64,000 bases of DNA from Tridacna crocea (GCA_943736015.1 OX031065.1:18304427-18368426), one strand, 5' to 3'; shown: positions 46,577 through 56,297, numbered from the stretch's first letter. Program-made: numbers and translations. The notes: generated from the letters alone by a model not told the origin.

Positions 46577-47453
46577 TTGGCTGGGGGCCAACGACGCCTA
46601 GCCTTAGTAAGCAAGTTTCAGACTTTTGCATTTAAAGCTCGTCGTCTGCGCATGTCATATTCTTCGAAGATTCGAGTATTTATAGAATGCCATCTAGCGG
46701 GAGATAATGATTTAAAGCTGCAACCACTCTCAACATCATGTATAAATACGCGCTAATCGCTGTCTCTGATTTGCTAGAACTACTACTACCATTTCCAATT
46801 GGCTTCAAACGACACACCCCTCAAAACCGCGTTACACTTTACGTATTATTCATCCGTGATGTAAAATAGAATTGAAAGTTGGATGGGTTGCGTCTACATT
46901 AACCAAGAAAACACAACGGAGTTTGTTGGAGAGATGATTTTTAAATGAGAACGCTTAAAATAAGAATAAATTCTCCTGTTAATTTCATCAAATACTAATG
47001 CAGAGCATGACACAACCAACACCCTTATTCACCTTGGGTCGTAGATGTGTGCACACATTTGGATGCTGCTGTAACACAAAACCCTTTACCTTGTCAGTCG
47101 CAAGTATGTGCAAGTATGGCAGTTGTTCATTAGTCAGTGTTTTTTCCTAATGCATGGAAGTACCGGAATGGATCAGAGCGGACCGGATTAGACCAGAATG
47201 AGCTTCAAGATACGTTGTAAACTCCTGTAGCAACACTTTACCTATTTGACAATGGAAGAGGGGAAACCCTGAACATACTCATGTAAGGTAAAATAGGAAC
47301 TTGCAAAAGATAAAGCGGTAATATCTCTGTCATTACAATATATACTTCAAACAAACTGGGTAGCTATCAAAAGAGCAATCAATAGAAAAGGAACAGGTAT
47401 CCATCATTTTTTTCCCAAACATCTACCAATGCCTCTTTTCGACTTCAATTTGT
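46577..47453. other. No gene seen
   Basis: Moderately complex sequence with no exon that I can delimit by frame and splice sites, and no recognised repeat. Confidence 0.45.
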
Positions 47454-47682
47454 TTAACTCTTTACCACACGAGAAAATTTTAGACTGGTCCAAATTGGAA
47501 GCATTTGCAGACGACAAAATAAAGGTGACTGAAAAATTGAAATTTCTTCTGGGAAGGGTAGAAAACACTGTGGGAAAAGGAGAAAATGCTGGTTACCAGC
47601 ATTTTCTCCCTTTCCCACGGTGTTTTCAAAAGGCTTCTTTCTCAGGGGTGTCAAAAGTAGGGATTGTGTGGTAATGGGTTAA
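47454..47682 (-). mobile_element. TTAA palindromic MITE, copy 16
   Basis: Complete reversed 229-bp copy, TTAA at 47454-47457 and 47679-47682. It is very close to copies 2 and 10 and therefore probably among the younger ones. Confidence 0.92.
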
Positions 47683-47943
47683 ATATTTTGATATTTTATA
47701 ATGTCTTTGTCATTACTGTCATTACTGTCATTACTGAAGACATTTAGGCCTACTTTAAGCTTGAATAAGTTGCTAACCATCATACTGTTTACTTTTTCAA
47801 ATCTTTCAGTGACCGAAGTTTCTACATAGATACATGTACATGTATAACGAAAATGAAACAATTTTATTACATACCCGGTACTTCACTAAGCTAATCTGTG
47901 CATTTTTTGTGAGGGACAGTTATGTCATATAGCCTTAATAAAA

Positions 47944-48178
47944 ACTTATCATGTAACCAAACAATTCGAAGTTCTAGCAACCCCAAGAAAGGAAGCTTTG
48001 GAAAACAAGTGGGAAAAGGAGAAAATACTGGTTGCCAACATTTTCCCTTTTTTCCACAACGTTTTCTACCCTTAAGAAAACTATTATTTCTCGTTTATCT
48101 ATGGTTTTACTTTGGATGACACTTGTTTATCAATAGTTTTACTTCGCATGATCTTGCTGTTTTGTAAAGTGTAACAAA
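47944..48178 (+). mobile_element. TTAA palindromic MITE, copy 17 (decayed)
   Basis: The arm has AACCAAACAATTCGAAG, and the palindrome is reduced to GTGGGAAAAGGAGAAAATAC...TTTTTTCCACAACGTTTTC. The right arm is only loosely recognisable to TTTTGTAAAGTGTAA. Confidence 0.65.
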
Positions 48179-48179
48179 G

Positions 48180-48666
48180 ATTGCTAAGGCTAAGAATCAA
48201 ACTTGCATCCATAATTATTGTTAAAAGCCAAATTGTCTATCAGAAATTATGAACTGTTCTGTTACAAAGAATAAATAACTCCTTTTTATTAAAGAAATTT
48301 AATACAATAAATACTTTAAATAATTGCAATAAAGTTCCGAATAAATATAAAATGATAATGATAAAATAAACATTCCATGGCGATGATGCCACTATCTTGT
48401 AAAAGGAGTACCTAGAGAAACTCAAATATAATGTACAACAAATTGAAAAATTGCTTATAATGAGTGATTTCACTATGTCAAAATGTCTGTTTCTGCATTT
48501 ATAAATAAAATGATCACATTGCAAGACAAGCATTTGTACTAATAAAGTATTAACCCTTAGATGGCTAGAGAAATCAAATGGACATTTTTAGTCTAGAAAT
48601 AAAACTTAGACATTTGCAATGTGTCTATACATGTAGTTGCTTATCTACAGAGTTTCAGAAAAGGTG
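48180..48666. other. No gene seen
   Basis: AT-rich. An open frame at 48240-48533 (minus) is low complexity and not supported. Confidence 0.5.
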
Positions 48667-48722
48667 GAGAATCAACATCTGATATCAGACTACATGCTTT
48701 GTGTAGCCTGATCTTGATTCTC
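48667..48722. repeat. Foldback, AGTCTGATCTTGATC family
   Basis: GAGAATCAACATCTGATATC pairs imperfectly with GATCTTGATTCTC; the centre is CAGACTACATGCTTTGTG. Related to 7569-7630. Confidence 0.65.
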
Positions 48723-48766
48723 ATTGGCTACACCAGTTAGAAATGTAAAAGGCACTTTAACTCTTT

Positions 48767-48985
48767 ACCACACAGTCCCCACTTTTAACAACCCTGAAGA
48801 AGAAGCCTTCTGAAAACATTGAGGGAAAAAGAGAAAATGTTGGTAACCAGCATTTTCTCCTTTTCCCACAATGTTTTCTTCCCGGCCCAAAACATATTTC
48901 AGTTTTTCAGTTTCTTTTATTCGGTCGTCTGCAAATGCTTTCAGTTTGGACCAGTCTAAAATTTTGTCATTTAGTAAAGAGTTAC
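48767..48985 (+). mobile_element. TTAA palindromic MITE, copy 18
   Basis: Forward copy, TTAA at 48767-48770, right end GTAAAGAGTTAC (decayed). The palindrome has small mismatches (ATTGAGGG, ATGTTGG). It is followed within a few bases by copy 19 in the opposite orientation. Confidence 0.85.
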
Positions 48986-48987
48986 CG

Positions 48988-49219
48988 GTTTACTCTTCAC
49001 GAAACAACAAAATTTCAGACTGGACGAAATTGAAAGCATTTACAGAAGACAAATAATGTGCAGCTTTAATTATGATTTCCGCATGTCTTTCCTTGGGTAA
49101 AACATTGTTGGAAAAGAAGAAAATGCTGCTTATCACCATTTTCTTCTTTTCCAACAATGTTTCCAAAAGCCTTCTCTTTCAGGGTTGTTGAAACTTGGAA
49201 TTGTATGGTAAAGAGTTGA
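48988..49219 (-). mobile_element. TTAA palindromic MITE, copy 19
   Basis: Reversed copy with decayed ends. Both palindrome arms changed together: GTTGGAAAAGAAG on the left and CTTCTTTTCCAAC on the right, against GTGGGAAAAGGAG in most copies. Confidence 0.82.
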
Positions 49220-49337
49220 GAAAAAAGTATTTGTTTCATGCCTTTTGGTAGATTATTAAGGAACAAAGGTGGAATATGGTTTGACATTTCATGGTTATGA
49301 CTAATGACCTCTGAAAAATACTGATTTCGTATATGAA

Positions 49338-49437
49338 TAAACCCTGTATCAGATGACAAAATGTTAGCCTTGTCCAAATTGAAAGCATTTGCAGACAACA
49401 AAATAAATGTGACTCAAAATTTGAACTTGACTCTTAA
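49338..49437 (-). mobile_element. TTAA MITE half, copy 20
   Basis: Only the arm ACCCTGTATCAGATGACAAAA...TTGTCCAAATTGAAAGC...AAATAAATGTGACTC remains. It ends near ACTCTTAACTC. The palindrome is missing. Confidence 0.65.
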
Positions 49438-49439
49438 CT

Positions 49440-50305
49440 CTTCAATTAGTTTTGTAAGTAAACAGTGCATGCCATTCGAGCAGATGTAATATGATTTAAT
49501 TTACTCTTACATTTCTAGTATGTAATACTGTAATGTGTTGCTATTGAGGTGGTACACAGGAGGAAATTACCAAAAACAAATGAGCTGGATTTTGATGAAA
49601 ATCTGAATGAAAAGCGGTCAGATGTGTGAAATAAATAGAATGTCTTTTTTTTTTTTCCAGTAAAAGATCAAAATTAATTTCAATTGATGAACACTCATCT
49701 GTAATATTTTCATGAGGGCACAGCCACTCTGGCAATTTTATTACTGCTGATGTTCAGTCAATTAAACAAACTTCAATCTTTCACTGAAATAAACAAATAG
49801 TCTCTACACAACAATAAAAATTCATGCAACAGAAGAACAGATGTGTACAACATGAACAATTTCTTACAGGGAACATTACAATAAATAAAAAAAAGATATC
49901 TAACACATGATGTTTAATCCTTTATCAGAAAACGAATGATATAACCACCATGAGGGTGGCTCTGCAGTAGAATTGTTGAAAAAAGGATTATACTCTTATA
50001 ATCTTTTTTATTTTCTGACTGTTCTCCAAAATTTCCTACCCACTCAAAGTGAAAAATCCCATTGCTTGTGGTGCCCATCATTGCTTAATTTTCAAATATT
50101 GCGACCTGTAAAGGATGATTCTAGGACAATTGCCCCCCCCCCCCTTTCTCCCCCTCCCCCAATACCATAAAGGATTAATTTTTCCATACTTTGCAGGAGT
50201 TCCTTTTAATTGTACTTCACACAAAATTCTTCCAAAGCCACTGGCTGCTTTCTTTCATAATCATCATCATGATCATTGGTGGGAAGAAGAAATCCTGCTG
50301 CATTG
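49440..50305. other. No gene seen
   Basis: Includes a poly-T tract near 49640-49652 and a C-rich tract at 50133-50160. An open stretch on the plus strand from about 49547 has no usable splice context. Nothing is called. Confidence 0.45.
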
Positions 50306-50412
50306 ACTATCATCAGCTCTCAGAAGGAAATTTGCCAACATATGAATTGAAACCAACAACCCGCCTTGTGTCAAGTCCTGTAGGCAACCAACTGTGTTAT
50401 CAGGCCTGCCAA
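50306..50412 (-). mobile_element. Decayed tRNA-derived SINE
   Basis: Plus-strand blocks GACTATCATCAGCTCTCAG, GTGTCAAGTCCTGTAGGC and CAACCAACTGTGTTATCAGG parallel the SINE at 22262-22385. The A- and B-boxes are mutated. Confidence 0.6.
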
Positions 50413-50420
50413 GAATAGGG

Positions 50421-50645
50421 TTAACCCATTACCACACAATCCCTACTTTTTACGCCCCTCAGAAAAAAGCCTTTAGAAAACATTGTGGGAAAAGGAGAAA
50501 ATGCTGGTAACCAGCATTTTCTCCTTTTCCCAAAATGTTTTCTACCCTTTACAAAAATTTCAAAATTTCAGTCACTTCTATTTTGTCGTCTGCAAATGCT
50601 TTCAATTTTGACCATCTAAAATATTGTTGTTTGGTAATGGGTTAA
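50421..50645 (+). mobile_element. TTAA palindromic MITE, copy 21
   Basis: Complete forward copy, TTAA at 50421-50424 and 50642-50645. The palindrome has one mismatch (CCCAAAATG). The right arm has a short deletion. Confidence 0.9.
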
Positions 50646-51012
50646 AGAAAAACACCCAAGAAGCAATTGAAGTTAACTACTGCATACACTCTAAGCACAC
50701 ACAAATGAAGAATTGTGCAAAAAAAAACCATCATTTACATGCACAGAGGTACAGTGAAATACATGTACACAAAACAGAGAGTAGCTACTCGCTCACACAA
50801 ACAACAGACCAGAGCTCAGTATGGCATGGACATACCCCAAATCCATGCAATGTATGGTACAAAAACCTACAAACATCCCATACAACTTTTTTTCCACCAT
50901 CAAGCAACCCATAAAACTGTAAAAGCACCCTAAAATAATCCACCAAGTGTTATAGGAACCCAGGAACAACTCGTACAGCTGCTTAGTCATCATTACAACC
51001 TACACAATAGTA
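50646..51012. other. No gene seen
   Basis: A-rich and C/A-rich sequence. The plus-strand open frames here overlap the element at the left and have no domain. Confidence 0.5.
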
Positions 51013-51144
51013 TCTATAAAAAATTCTGTATTAATAGTATTTGTATTTTTAAACAATCTATAAAAAATTCTGTATTAATAGTATTTGTATTTTTAAACAA
51101 TCTATAAAAAATTCTGTATTAATAGTATTTGTATTTTTAAACAG
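51013..51144. repeat. Three 44-bp tandem copies
   Basis: TCTATAAAAAATTCTGTATT begins at 51013, 51057 and 51101. The copies are identical, so the expansion is recent. Confidence 0.92.
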
Positions 51145-51149
51145 TCTAT

Positions 51150-51243
51150 CTCAGTAAGAAACATTTTGTACTTTTCCCACAGTGTTATCAAAGTCCTTGT
51201 TTCTGAGGTTGTTGAAACAGTTGGTTATTTGTCAAATTGTTAC
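51150..51243 (-). mobile_element. TTAA MITE right-half fragment, copy 22
   Basis: TTTTCCCACAGTGTTATCAAA, then GTTGTTGAAACAG and GTCAAATTGTTAC. This is the end part of a reversed copy, directly against copy 23. Confidence 0.55.
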
Positions 51244-51476
51244 CTTTTTACCACACACAAAAATGTTAGATTGATTGAAATTCAAAGCCTCTGATGACAA
51301 ATAGAATGTAGCACAAGTGCTATAATCATTAGTACATCAGGAAGGGTAGAAAATATTGTGGGAAAAGGAGAAAATGTTATTTACTAACATTTTTCTCCTT
51401 TTCCCACAATGTTCACAATAGTTCCCTCTCTCTGGGTGGTTAAAACTCTGTGTGGCAAAGGATTAAAACGTTTTGC
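51239..51476 (-). mobile_element. TTAA palindromic MITE, copy 23
   Basis: Reversed copy with right TTAA at 51473-51476. The centre is ATGTTATTTACTAACAT: both arms of the innermost part changed (GCTGG to GTTAT, CCAGC to CTAAC), so pairing is largely retained. Confidence 0.8.
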
Positions 51477-51601
51477 AAACAGTAATATTAAGTGGTAACA
51501 TTTATGTATCAAACATTAGTTCATGTTGATGATTCATTATAACAAATGTGAGTGGACTTTTTTCCGTATGAAAAGTGGTCATTGTACCTTGTTATAAAAT
51601 T

Positions 51602-51857
51602 GTTTAATTTTTTGAATTATCAACTTAAACTGACCTGCACTACCGTTGATCTGGTTTCATCTAATTGATGTACAGAATTCCCAGATGGTCCCTTTTTGCG
51701 AGATGGATCACGTTTGTTTCAAAACAATCGTTTAATTTTTTGAATTATCAACTTAAACTGACCTGCACTACCGTTGATCTGTTTTCATCTATTTGATGTA
51801 CAGAATTCCCAGATGGTCCCTTTTTGCAAGATGGATCACGTTTGTTTCAAAAGACAG
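51602..51857 (-). repeat. 128-bp tandem duplication with an open frame and splice donor
   Basis: Two copies start at 51602 and 51730. On the minus strand each holds an open frame (NKRDPSRKKGPSGNSVHQ in one copy) ending at CAG then GTCAGT, a good donor in phase 0. A convincing acceptor is missing. The three differences I see in the frame are all amino-acid-changing, so coding use is not supported by constraint. It is either a duplicated exon or a repeat. Confidence 0.5.
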
Positions 51858-51886
51858 ATAATTTCAGGAGCAGTTTTGATTTGGTA

Positions 51887-52098
51887 TTAACTCATTACCA
51901 AAACGACAATATTTTAGACTGGTCCAAATTGAAAGCATTTGCAGATGACAAAATAAAAATGACTGAAAATTTGAAATTTGTTTTGTGAAGGGTAGAAAAC
52001 ATTGTGGGAAAAGGAGAAAAATGCTGGTTACCAGCAATGTTTTCTAAAGACTTCTTTCTCTGGGGTGTCAAATGTAGGGATTGTATGGTAATGGGTTC
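51887..52098 (-). mobile_element. TTAA palindromic MITE, copy 24, one palindrome arm deleted
   Basis: Reversed copy, TTAA at 51887-51890, right end GGGTTCAT. After TGCTGGTTACCAGCA it jumps directly to ATGTTTTCTAAAG, losing the ~18-base TTTTCTCC...CCCAC part of the second arm. Confidence 0.88.
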
Positions 52099-52289
52099 AT
52101 CTGACATAATGTGCTGAGAAAAAGATAACTGAAAAAAAAAAAGATAACACACCATCTAAATTATCATTGGAATAATTAAATCCATTGAAATAAATTATTT
52201 AAATATCATAAGTTAATTTAAAACATGTACATTAATAAAATATGAGATCAAAGATAATGTTTGTTGCATAGTATGGAAAAGAGAAATTG

Positions 52290-52389
52290 TTAACACTTTA
52301 CAACTTTTGAAAAAACATTTAGGGAAAAGGAGAAAAAAGCATGTAACCACTATTTCCACCTTTTCCCAAAATGTCTTCTGCTTTTTTAA
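52290..52389 (+). mobile_element. TTAA MITE fragment, copy 25
   Basis: TTAACACTTTACAACTTTTG, a degenerate palindrome (AGCATGTAACCACTATTTCC), then truncated at the TTAA that starts copy 26. Confidence 0.65.
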
Positions 52390-52617
52390 CCCTTTCCCAA
52401 ACAAGCCCTGGTTTTTACATGTCTGCAGTAATTAATAGTCTTTTGAAAACACTGGGGGAAAAGGAGAAATTGCTCATAACGAGCAATTTCTCCATTCCCC
52501 ACAGTGTTTTCTACCCCTTTTGAGATTTTTCTGCCATTTTCTCCAAATCTAAAATTGTCATCTGCAAACTCTTTCAGTTTTGAATGGTCCAAAATTTATT
52601 GTTTGGGAAAGGGTTAA
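52386..52617 (+). mobile_element. TTAA palindromic MITE, copy 26 (CTCRTAACGAG centre)
   Basis: Complete forward copy of the CCCTTTCCCAAAC subfamily, TTAA at 52386-52389 and 52614-52617. The centre is AAATTGCTCATAACGAGC rather than ATGCTGGTAACCAGCAT. Confidence 0.9.
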
Positions 52618-52704
52618 AAGTCAAATCTCATCAATTGTGCCACATTTCAGCCACGTTTGATTTGTAACTGTTGTCAAGTTTGACAGGTCTAAAACGTCTT
52701 GGAG

Positions 52705-52932
52705 TTAACCCTTTACCAAACAACAAAATTTTGGACTAGTCCAAATTGAAAGCATTTGTTGATGATAAAACAATGCGACTTAAAAACTGAAATTTGATTT
52801 GGTAAGGGTAGAAAACATGGAGGGAAAAAGATAAAATAATGGTTACCAGCATTTTCTCTTTTTCCTACAATGTTTTCAGAAGCTTTCTTTATTAGGGTCG
52901 TTAAAAGTCTGAAATGTTTGGTAAAGAGTTAA
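52705..52932 (-). mobile_element. TTAA palindromic MITE, copy 27
   Basis: Complete reversed copy, TTAA at 52705-52708 and 52929-52932. The palindrome is partly eroded (AAGATAAAATAATGG against CATTTTCTCTTTTTC). Confidence 0.88.
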
Positions 52933-53083
52933 ACCAATTTCAATGATGCATCTACAATATATCAGTTGAATACAATGAATAATTAAATACTGAGTTATAT
53001 AAAAATGTGCCTTAATAATCCAGCATACTCTGAAAAATACTCTGTACAATTTTTATTACAATGCATTACTGCAGTAAAAACAG

Positions 53084-53172
53084 TTACCTGCATTTTCTCC
53101 TTTTCCCTCAAAGTTTTCAAATAATGCCTTCTTTCCAGGGTTGTTAAAACTTGGGATTGCCTGCTAATTTTT
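53084..53172 (-). mobile_element. TTAA MITE right-half fragment, copy 28
   Basis: GTTACCTGCATTTTCTCC, then TTTCCCTCAAAGTTTTC and GGGTTGTTAAAACTTGGG. The left half is missing. Confidence 0.6.
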
Positions 53173-53362
53173 CAGACCACAAATTTTAGAATTGTCCAAA
53201 TTAAAGCAGTGGTCTGAATGATGGGACCTTTGGGAGAAAACATTGTGGGAAAAGGAGACGGTGCTGATTACCACTCACCAGCCTTGTCTCCTTTTGTGAC
53301 AATGTTTTCAGACCTCCTGCCACAAGGTTGATAAAATACAGGATTGTTTGATAAAAGAATAA
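53172..53362 (-). mobile_element. TTAA palindromic MITE, copy 29 (decayed)
   Basis: Reversed copy with ACCACAAATTTTAGAATTGT at the left and GGATTGTTTGATAAAAG at the right. The centre is remodelled: GGAGACGGTGCTG on the left faces CAGCCTTGTCTCC on the right. Confidence 0.7.
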
Positions 53363-53521
53363 TATGGTTATGTACTAAAATAACCATTTTACGCTCACAC
53401 AATCAACAGCTTTGGAAAATACTGAGCCAAGAGCAGCCAAAACAGATAACATCCAACTTCTCACTTTTCAACAATGTTTTCTATATAATTGTCATAGATT
53501 TTTTTAAAAAGTTTTAATAGC

Positions 53522-53731
53522 GTAACCCATCGCCGCACAATCCCTACTTTTGACGCCCCTGAGAAAGAAGCCTTTAGAAAACATTGTGGGAAAAGGAGAA
53601 AATGCTGGTAACCACAATGTTTTCTACCCTTCACAAAACAAATTTCAAATTTTGAGTCACTTTTATTTTGTCGTCTGCAAATGCTTTCAATTTGGACCAG
53701 TCTAAAATATTGTCGTTTGGTAATGGGTTAA
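53522..53731 (+). mobile_element. TTAA palindromic MITE, copy 30, one palindrome arm deleted
   Basis: Forward copy, left end GTAACCCATCGCCGCACAA, right TTAA 53728-53731. The second palindrome arm is reduced: TGCTGGTAACC joins ACAATGTTTTCTACCC. Its right arm contains TTTATT at 53662-53667, that is AATAAA on the minus strand, the nearest such signal after the ASB17-like gene. Confidence 0.9.
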
Positions 53732-53822
53732 CTGTTTAACAATTTCCTGCAGTTAGGTAAGTATATAGTCTATTTGGAAAAAAAAAGTAGATGTCTAATG
53801 TTAAATGGGCAATATTTTTGTT

Positions 53823-54983
53823 TTAGTCATGTTGCAAATCCAGATAGCTCTTCAGTTGATTTGGAAGTGGCAAGAATGATATACATTTTGGTATGCTAAA
53901 CATATTGTAACAGTTTTTGGATTTCAGGGTTGCTCTAACAGCACATTTACATAGCTGTTGTAATGAAGGTAGTCCATTTACTTGACTAGCCTGGAAGTTT
54001 TCTAATATCTGAGGATGTAAATTGTAAGCTTTTTCTTTGGTTATCCCTTCATCTGTTCGGACATCACTGTCTTCATCCTCCTCAACAGATGTGACTATAT
54101 GATTGGACGAAGTCAGTGGAATTCTTTTCACAGATCTCCTGATGTAACTTAAACATTTCAAAACTTTTATTTCTTCTTCTCTTAATTTGATTTTTGTTTC
54201 TTCATTAAAACCTGTATTTTTGAATAAGTACAACCCATTGAGATCATCTATAAGCTGCTCTGTTGGATCTCTAACCCTCTCGTCAAAAATTGGGTCACCT
54301 AATGCAAGAAATGGATCAGCCCCGTATCTCAGTAAAATAAGGATCATCTCTGAATCCCTTTTTTGCACGGCAGCTGACAATGGCGACAGACAAGTGAATG
54401 GCTCAATTTCGTGATTAAGAAAATCAGCGGTTGTGGTAGATCTATCACAGAAACACAAATGTTTCAAGTAAAACTCGAAGGCTTCTTTATTTTGTTCTTT
54501 TGATGAGTTTGCTGGATACAGAATGTTTAAATCTCTACTTGATGCACAATGCGTCACAGTGATTCCTTCCAAAAGGATGCTAAATATAGCCGTCGAATTT
54601 CCAACGCACTCGAACAGTTCTAAAAATAGATTTCCGACGGGATACAGTTTGCTCTCCCCAATATTTTGTACAAAACACAATCTGATAACTTTCAGCAAGG
54701 CCCGATGTAGTTTTGAGGAACACGTTGAGTTATCAAGCAAGTTTCTTTTACGCTGTGATCGATGAATATGTAAAAGGTGATGTATTTTTGAAATTAACTT
54801 TGGCCTGTCCATGAACTCTGACCCCGTTTTTGACAGCTCTGTTCCCCAGGTTTTAGCAGGTCTTCTGTGAAGTACGGGAGAGTATAAATTTCCATATTCA
54901 AACACTGTTATATGCCCGATCACTGAATCAAACCTATTATCCCACTGATCACCGTGAAAGAAATTCTCTTTCATCTCTTCCAT
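53823..54983 (-). CDS. ASB17-like: Ankyrin repeat and SOCS box protein, ASB17-like
   Basis: This is an uninterrupted 386-codon frame starting at an ATG with a good context (TATCCATGG). An in-frame stop lies at 54996-54998, so no longer start is possible without splicing. The C-terminus (about residues 338-383) is a SOCS box: LPSLQQLCKCAVRATL, then FLPLPNQLKSYLDL. In SOCS-box proteins this recruits elongin B/C and a cullin-5 ubiquitin ligase. One ankyrin-type repeat is clear at about 198-225 (LSPLSAAVQKRDSEMILILL followed by RYGADPF). An acidic patch (EEDEDSD) is at about 301-307. The whole layout, with a long N-terminal region, few ankyrin units and this SOCS box ending, is most like vertebrate ASB17; that is comparison from memory. 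It is longer than mammalian ASB17 (about 295 residues). It is intronless here, so a retrogene origin is possible. MITEs lie on both sides. I infer a substrate receptor for ubiquitination; the substrate is unknown. Confidence 0.85.
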   Translation of the reverse strand: MEEMKENFFHGDQWDNRFDSVIGHITVFEYGNLYSPVLHRRPAKTWGTELSKTGSEFMDRPKLISKIHHLLHIHRSQRKRNLLDNSTCSSKLHRALLKVIRLCFVQNIGESKLYPVGNLFLELFECVGNSTAIFSILLEGITVTHCASSRDLNILYPANSSKEQNKEAFEFYLKHLCFCDRSTTTADFLNHEIEPFTCLSPLSAAVQKRDSEMILILLRYGADPFLALGDPIFDERVRDPTEQLIDDLNGLYLFKNTGFNEETKIKLREEEIKVLKCLSYIRRSVKRIPLTSSNHIVTSVEEDEDSDVRTDEGITKEKAYNLHPQILENFQASQVNGLPSLQQLCKCAVRATLKSKNCYNMFSIPKCISFLPLPNQLKSYLDLQHD

Positions 54984-55204
54984 GGATAATTTTTCTCACA
55001 ATGCGCTGGTAAGGAAGTAAAAGCAAATCGATTCGCAAATTCAACGTATAAAATGTATTTTAATGCAGTTCAAGTCTACATTCACTTTTTCATCTCAAAT
55101 AGATGAGAATCGACCTACAGTGTGTCATCAGATCCCAATTTTATCGCTAAAATAGTTCATGTTTTGTCTTGTCTCGTCTGTTTACAGCTGCCACGAAAAA
55201 CGTA

Positions 55205-55212
55205 TGACGTCA
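55205..55212. promoter_or_regulatory. CRE palindrome TGACGTCA upstream of the ASB17-like gene
   Basis: The consensus CREB/CREM site lies 222 bases upstream of the ATG. An 8-base site can occur by chance, but the place is right for a promoter. Mammalian ASB17 is testis-specific and CREM drives many such genes; any link here is inference. Confidence 0.35.
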
Positions 55213-55269
55213 CAGGTCAAAAATTATTGGGTAGGGGAGGTAACTGTCACAATGTCCAGAACGTTTCCT

Positions 55270-55497
55270 TTCTCGACCTTTTCCAATCTAGACTTTCAAC
55301 GACACGGGGGCAATGGCTTTGTGAAGAGAGTTTAGAATAAGAAAAAATTGCCGTCAGTCTGTAATATCACGTTTTCCCCCACAATGTTTCTTCTCTATGA
55401 AAGACATATTTCACGAATTGACTATCATTCAATTTGTCGTCTGCAAATACTTTTTATTTTGGCAAGACTAGAATTTTGTCGTTTGGCAAAGAGTCAA
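55270..55497 (+). mobile_element. TTAA palindromic MITE, copy 31 (decayed)
   Basis: CCAATCTAGACTTTCAACGAC, then CCCCCACAATGTTTCTTC, and a clear right arm (TTTGTCGTCTGCAAATAC...TTTTGTCGTTTGGCAAAGAG). The first palindrome arm is nearly unrecognisable. Confidence 0.7.
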
Positions 55498-55514
55498 CTG
55501 TTTAACTTGTAATG

Positions 55515-55727
55515 TTATTCAAGCGACAATCTCTTTATTTAAAACTTCCTTTCAATTTTTTTGGAAAACATTGTGGGAAGAGAAGGAAATGCCAGCATTT
55601 TCTCTTTTTCCCAAAATGTTTTCTTTCACAAACAAATCCAATAACTTCTGTCTTCTATCTATTTTGTCAACTTCCAATGCTTTCAAATTTGACTAGTATA
55701 AAATTTGGTCGTGGGGTAATGGGCCAA
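55515..55727 (+). mobile_element. TTAA palindromic MITE, copy 32 (decayed)
   Basis: GGAAAACATTGTGGGAAGAG, then TGCCAGCATTTTCTCTTTTTC and a right arm ending GGTCGTGGGGTAATGGG. The innermost palindrome has collapsed to ATGCCAGCAT. Confidence 0.75.
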
Positions 55728-55916
55728 GTTCGTTTCTTGGTCTTTTCTTTTCGTGCTAAATATATAAACCATAGATCTACCCCTGTTTAGTAGACTGAAA
55801 TTACCATTCGCTAATGGTCCTGAAATGGTAACACTGGAATTAAAAGTAAGACTTAGAAATGCTCAGGATATTTAAACTTTGGATTGTGAATTAAGGCTAA
55901 ACAGTAATGAATTTCT

Positions 55917-56140
55917 GTAACCCTTTACCAAAGATGAAAATCTTAGACTGTTCCAAATTAAATGAATTGGCAGGCAATAAACAAAATGTGACTGTAATGG
56001 TTGGATATGCCTGTCCAAGGATTGAAAACATTTAAGAAAAAGGAGAAAATGCTGGTCAGCATCATTTTCTCCTATTCCCAGAGTGTTTTTAATAGCCACC
56101 TCACTCAGTTATAAAACTCTGGATTGTTTGGTAAAAGGTA
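55917..56140 (-). mobile_element. TTAA palindromic MITE, copy 33
   Basis: Reversed copy starting GTAACCCTTTACCAAAGATG and ending TTGTTTGGTAAAAGG. The palindrome centre is ATGCTGGTCAGCATCAT, shortened by a small deletion. Confidence 0.8.
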
Positions 56141-56297
56141 CGACAACAATTCAATTTCAGTATGTACTCTTAACACAAGTAGGAGAAAACGAGATTTTGT
56201 TCCATAATTTATTTCTTTAACATAATAATACCACCATTATGTCACAATGCAAGAGAGAAAAAAAAAATAAGTGGGCTATACTCTAAGAAAAAGGGGT

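Noticed and set aside
49547-49660. Plus-strand open stretch followed by a poly-T and CCAG acceptor-like site
   Set aside because: The frame closes before the acceptor and no donor fits. An exon model could not be built.
53400-53480. Short candidate exon downstream of the ASB17-like gene
   Set aside because: A good acceptor-like tract is present, but the implied exon is about 23 bases and links to no frame.
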